DNA of 5,948 nucleotides, taken from NCBI RefSeq assembly GCF_004168205.1, contig NZ_RCYB01000113.1, forward strand, positions 1 to 5,948. The letters are read 5' to 3'. The position numbers and the translations under genes were made by a program. A model generated the notes under the pieces. It did not search any database. It was given only the letters and a program-made list of their open reading frames with translations, and was not told where the DNA came from. Shown in pieces: positions 5,755 to 5,948 of this stretch. Positions within the stretch are counted from its first letter, which is position 1; each line of letters starts with the position of its first letter. The stretch is from Catenibacterium sp. co_0103. GTDB lineage: Bacteria; Bacillota_I; Bacilli_A; Erysipelotrichales; Coprobacillaceae.

Positions 5755-5841
5755 ACCTTACTAAATGTGAGTAACTAAATAGACTTGGGGTTTACTCAAG
5801 CTTTGAAAAAGTCAGGGGTATGAACTCCTGGCTTTGCTTTT
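5755..5841 (+). ncRNA. Candidate small RNA or leader RNA, plus strand
   Basis: No gene is visible in 5743-5948, but 5758-5835 is dense in pairing segments. TTACT/AGTAA (5758-5762 with 5770-5774), TGAGTAA/TTACTCA (5768-5774 with 5792-5798) and CTTGGG/CTCAAG (5784-5789 with 5795-5800) share arms and exclude one another. A terminator-like hairpin follows. In the third stem and the terminator-like stem the imperfect pairs are G-U on plus-strand RNA but A-C mismatches on minus-strand RNA, which favours plus-strand transcription. A CATAAT box (5743-5748) could serve as a -10, but no good -35 is present. No known riboswitch or T-box signature was recognised. Ends are approximate. Confidence 0.27.
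5808..5841 (+). terminator. Terminator-like hairpin in the intergenic region
   Basis: AAAGTCAGGGG (5808-5818) pairs with CTCCTGGCTTT (5825-5835) over 11 bp, including two G-U pairs, around a 6-nt loop. It is followed by GCTTTT on the plus strand. On the minus strand the same hairpin has two A-C mismatches but is followed by a run of five T, so it could act weakly for a transcript arriving from the right. No gene in the window ends here. Confidence 0.45.
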
Positions 5842-5932
5842 ATGCTGTCAACTTTTTAGGGGCAGTTTTCTGCTATCTGTTTTGTTTATTTCATAAATCA
5901 TTTATCATGTTCTTAAGGTCAATAAATCTATA

Positions 5933-5948
5933 GAAAGAAAAAAAGGAT
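5933..5948. other. A-rich tract at the window edge (terminator tail or ribosome binding site)
   Basis: The plus strand reads GAAAGAAAAAAAGGAT to the edge. On the minus strand this is a T-run after ATCC. It shares 12 identical bases with the tail of the engB terminator (439-450), so it may be the tail of a terminator whose hairpin is outside the window. On the plus strand AAGGA could instead be a ribosome binding site for a gene starting just beyond the edge. The window cannot decide between these. Confidence 0.3.

Noticed and set aside
5756..5775. Minus-strand terminator TTACT/AGTAA followed by GG and a T-run
   Set aside because: The stem is only 5 bp and mostly A-T, so it is unlikely to terminate. 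The same arms pair better in other combinations.
5846..5851. Minus-strand TTGACA as another promoter for the ysoA-like gene
   Set aside because: No -10-like hexamer lies 15-19 nt downstream, and the promoter at 5715-5742 is much better placed.

Overview
The window is AT-rich low-GC Gram-positive (Firmicutes) DNA carrying five genes, all read leftward (minus strand). Strong AAAGGAG-type ribosome binding sites, sigma-A-like promoters and U-tailed terminators fit this. The gene order matches the Bacillus ysoA-tig-clpX-lonB-lonA-ysxC chromosomal cluster, but clpX and lonB are absent. That compact form, and the link to HrcA control described below, suggest the class Erysipelotrichia (relatives of Catenibacterium, Holdemanella and similar genera). 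The taxon is inferred, not proven.

Reading right to left along the transcripts: an intergenic region (about 5695-5948) holds a good promoter for the first gene. It also holds a set of hairpins that pair better as plus-strand RNA, so a small RNA or a leader for something to the right is possible. Next come a TPR-like helical protein in the position of YsoA (4771-5694), trigger factor (tig, 3426-4706), the ATP-dependent protease Lon (lon, 1057-3381) and the ribosome-assembly GTPase EngB/YsxC (459-1055). An apparently self-contained lactose/cellobiose-type PTS enzyme IIB (83-385) follows, with its own promoter and terminator.

The best signal in the window is a near-perfect CIRCE operator (4771-4797; 17 of 18 arm positions match TTAGCACTC-N9-GAGTGCTAA). 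CIRCE is the binding site of the heat-shock repressor HrcA. Here it lies inside the last eight codons and stop codon of the ysoA-like gene, just upstream of tig. It implies that tig, and probably lon and engB by read-through, belong to the HrcA regulon. A second, separate 15-bp dyad fills the -35/-10 spacer of the tig promoter.

A recurring design is that control elements are folded into the ends of coding sequences. The CIRCE ends on the ysoA-like stop codon, a perfect terminator stem contains the tig stop codon, and another terminator has the engB stop codon in its loop. Tig (nascent-chain folding), Lon (degradation of misfolded protein) and EngB (50S subunit assembly) form a protein-birth and quality-control module. 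The PTS gene looks functionally unrelated. I saw no CRISPR array, tRNA, rRNA or intact mobile element, and no clearly novel multi-gene system.
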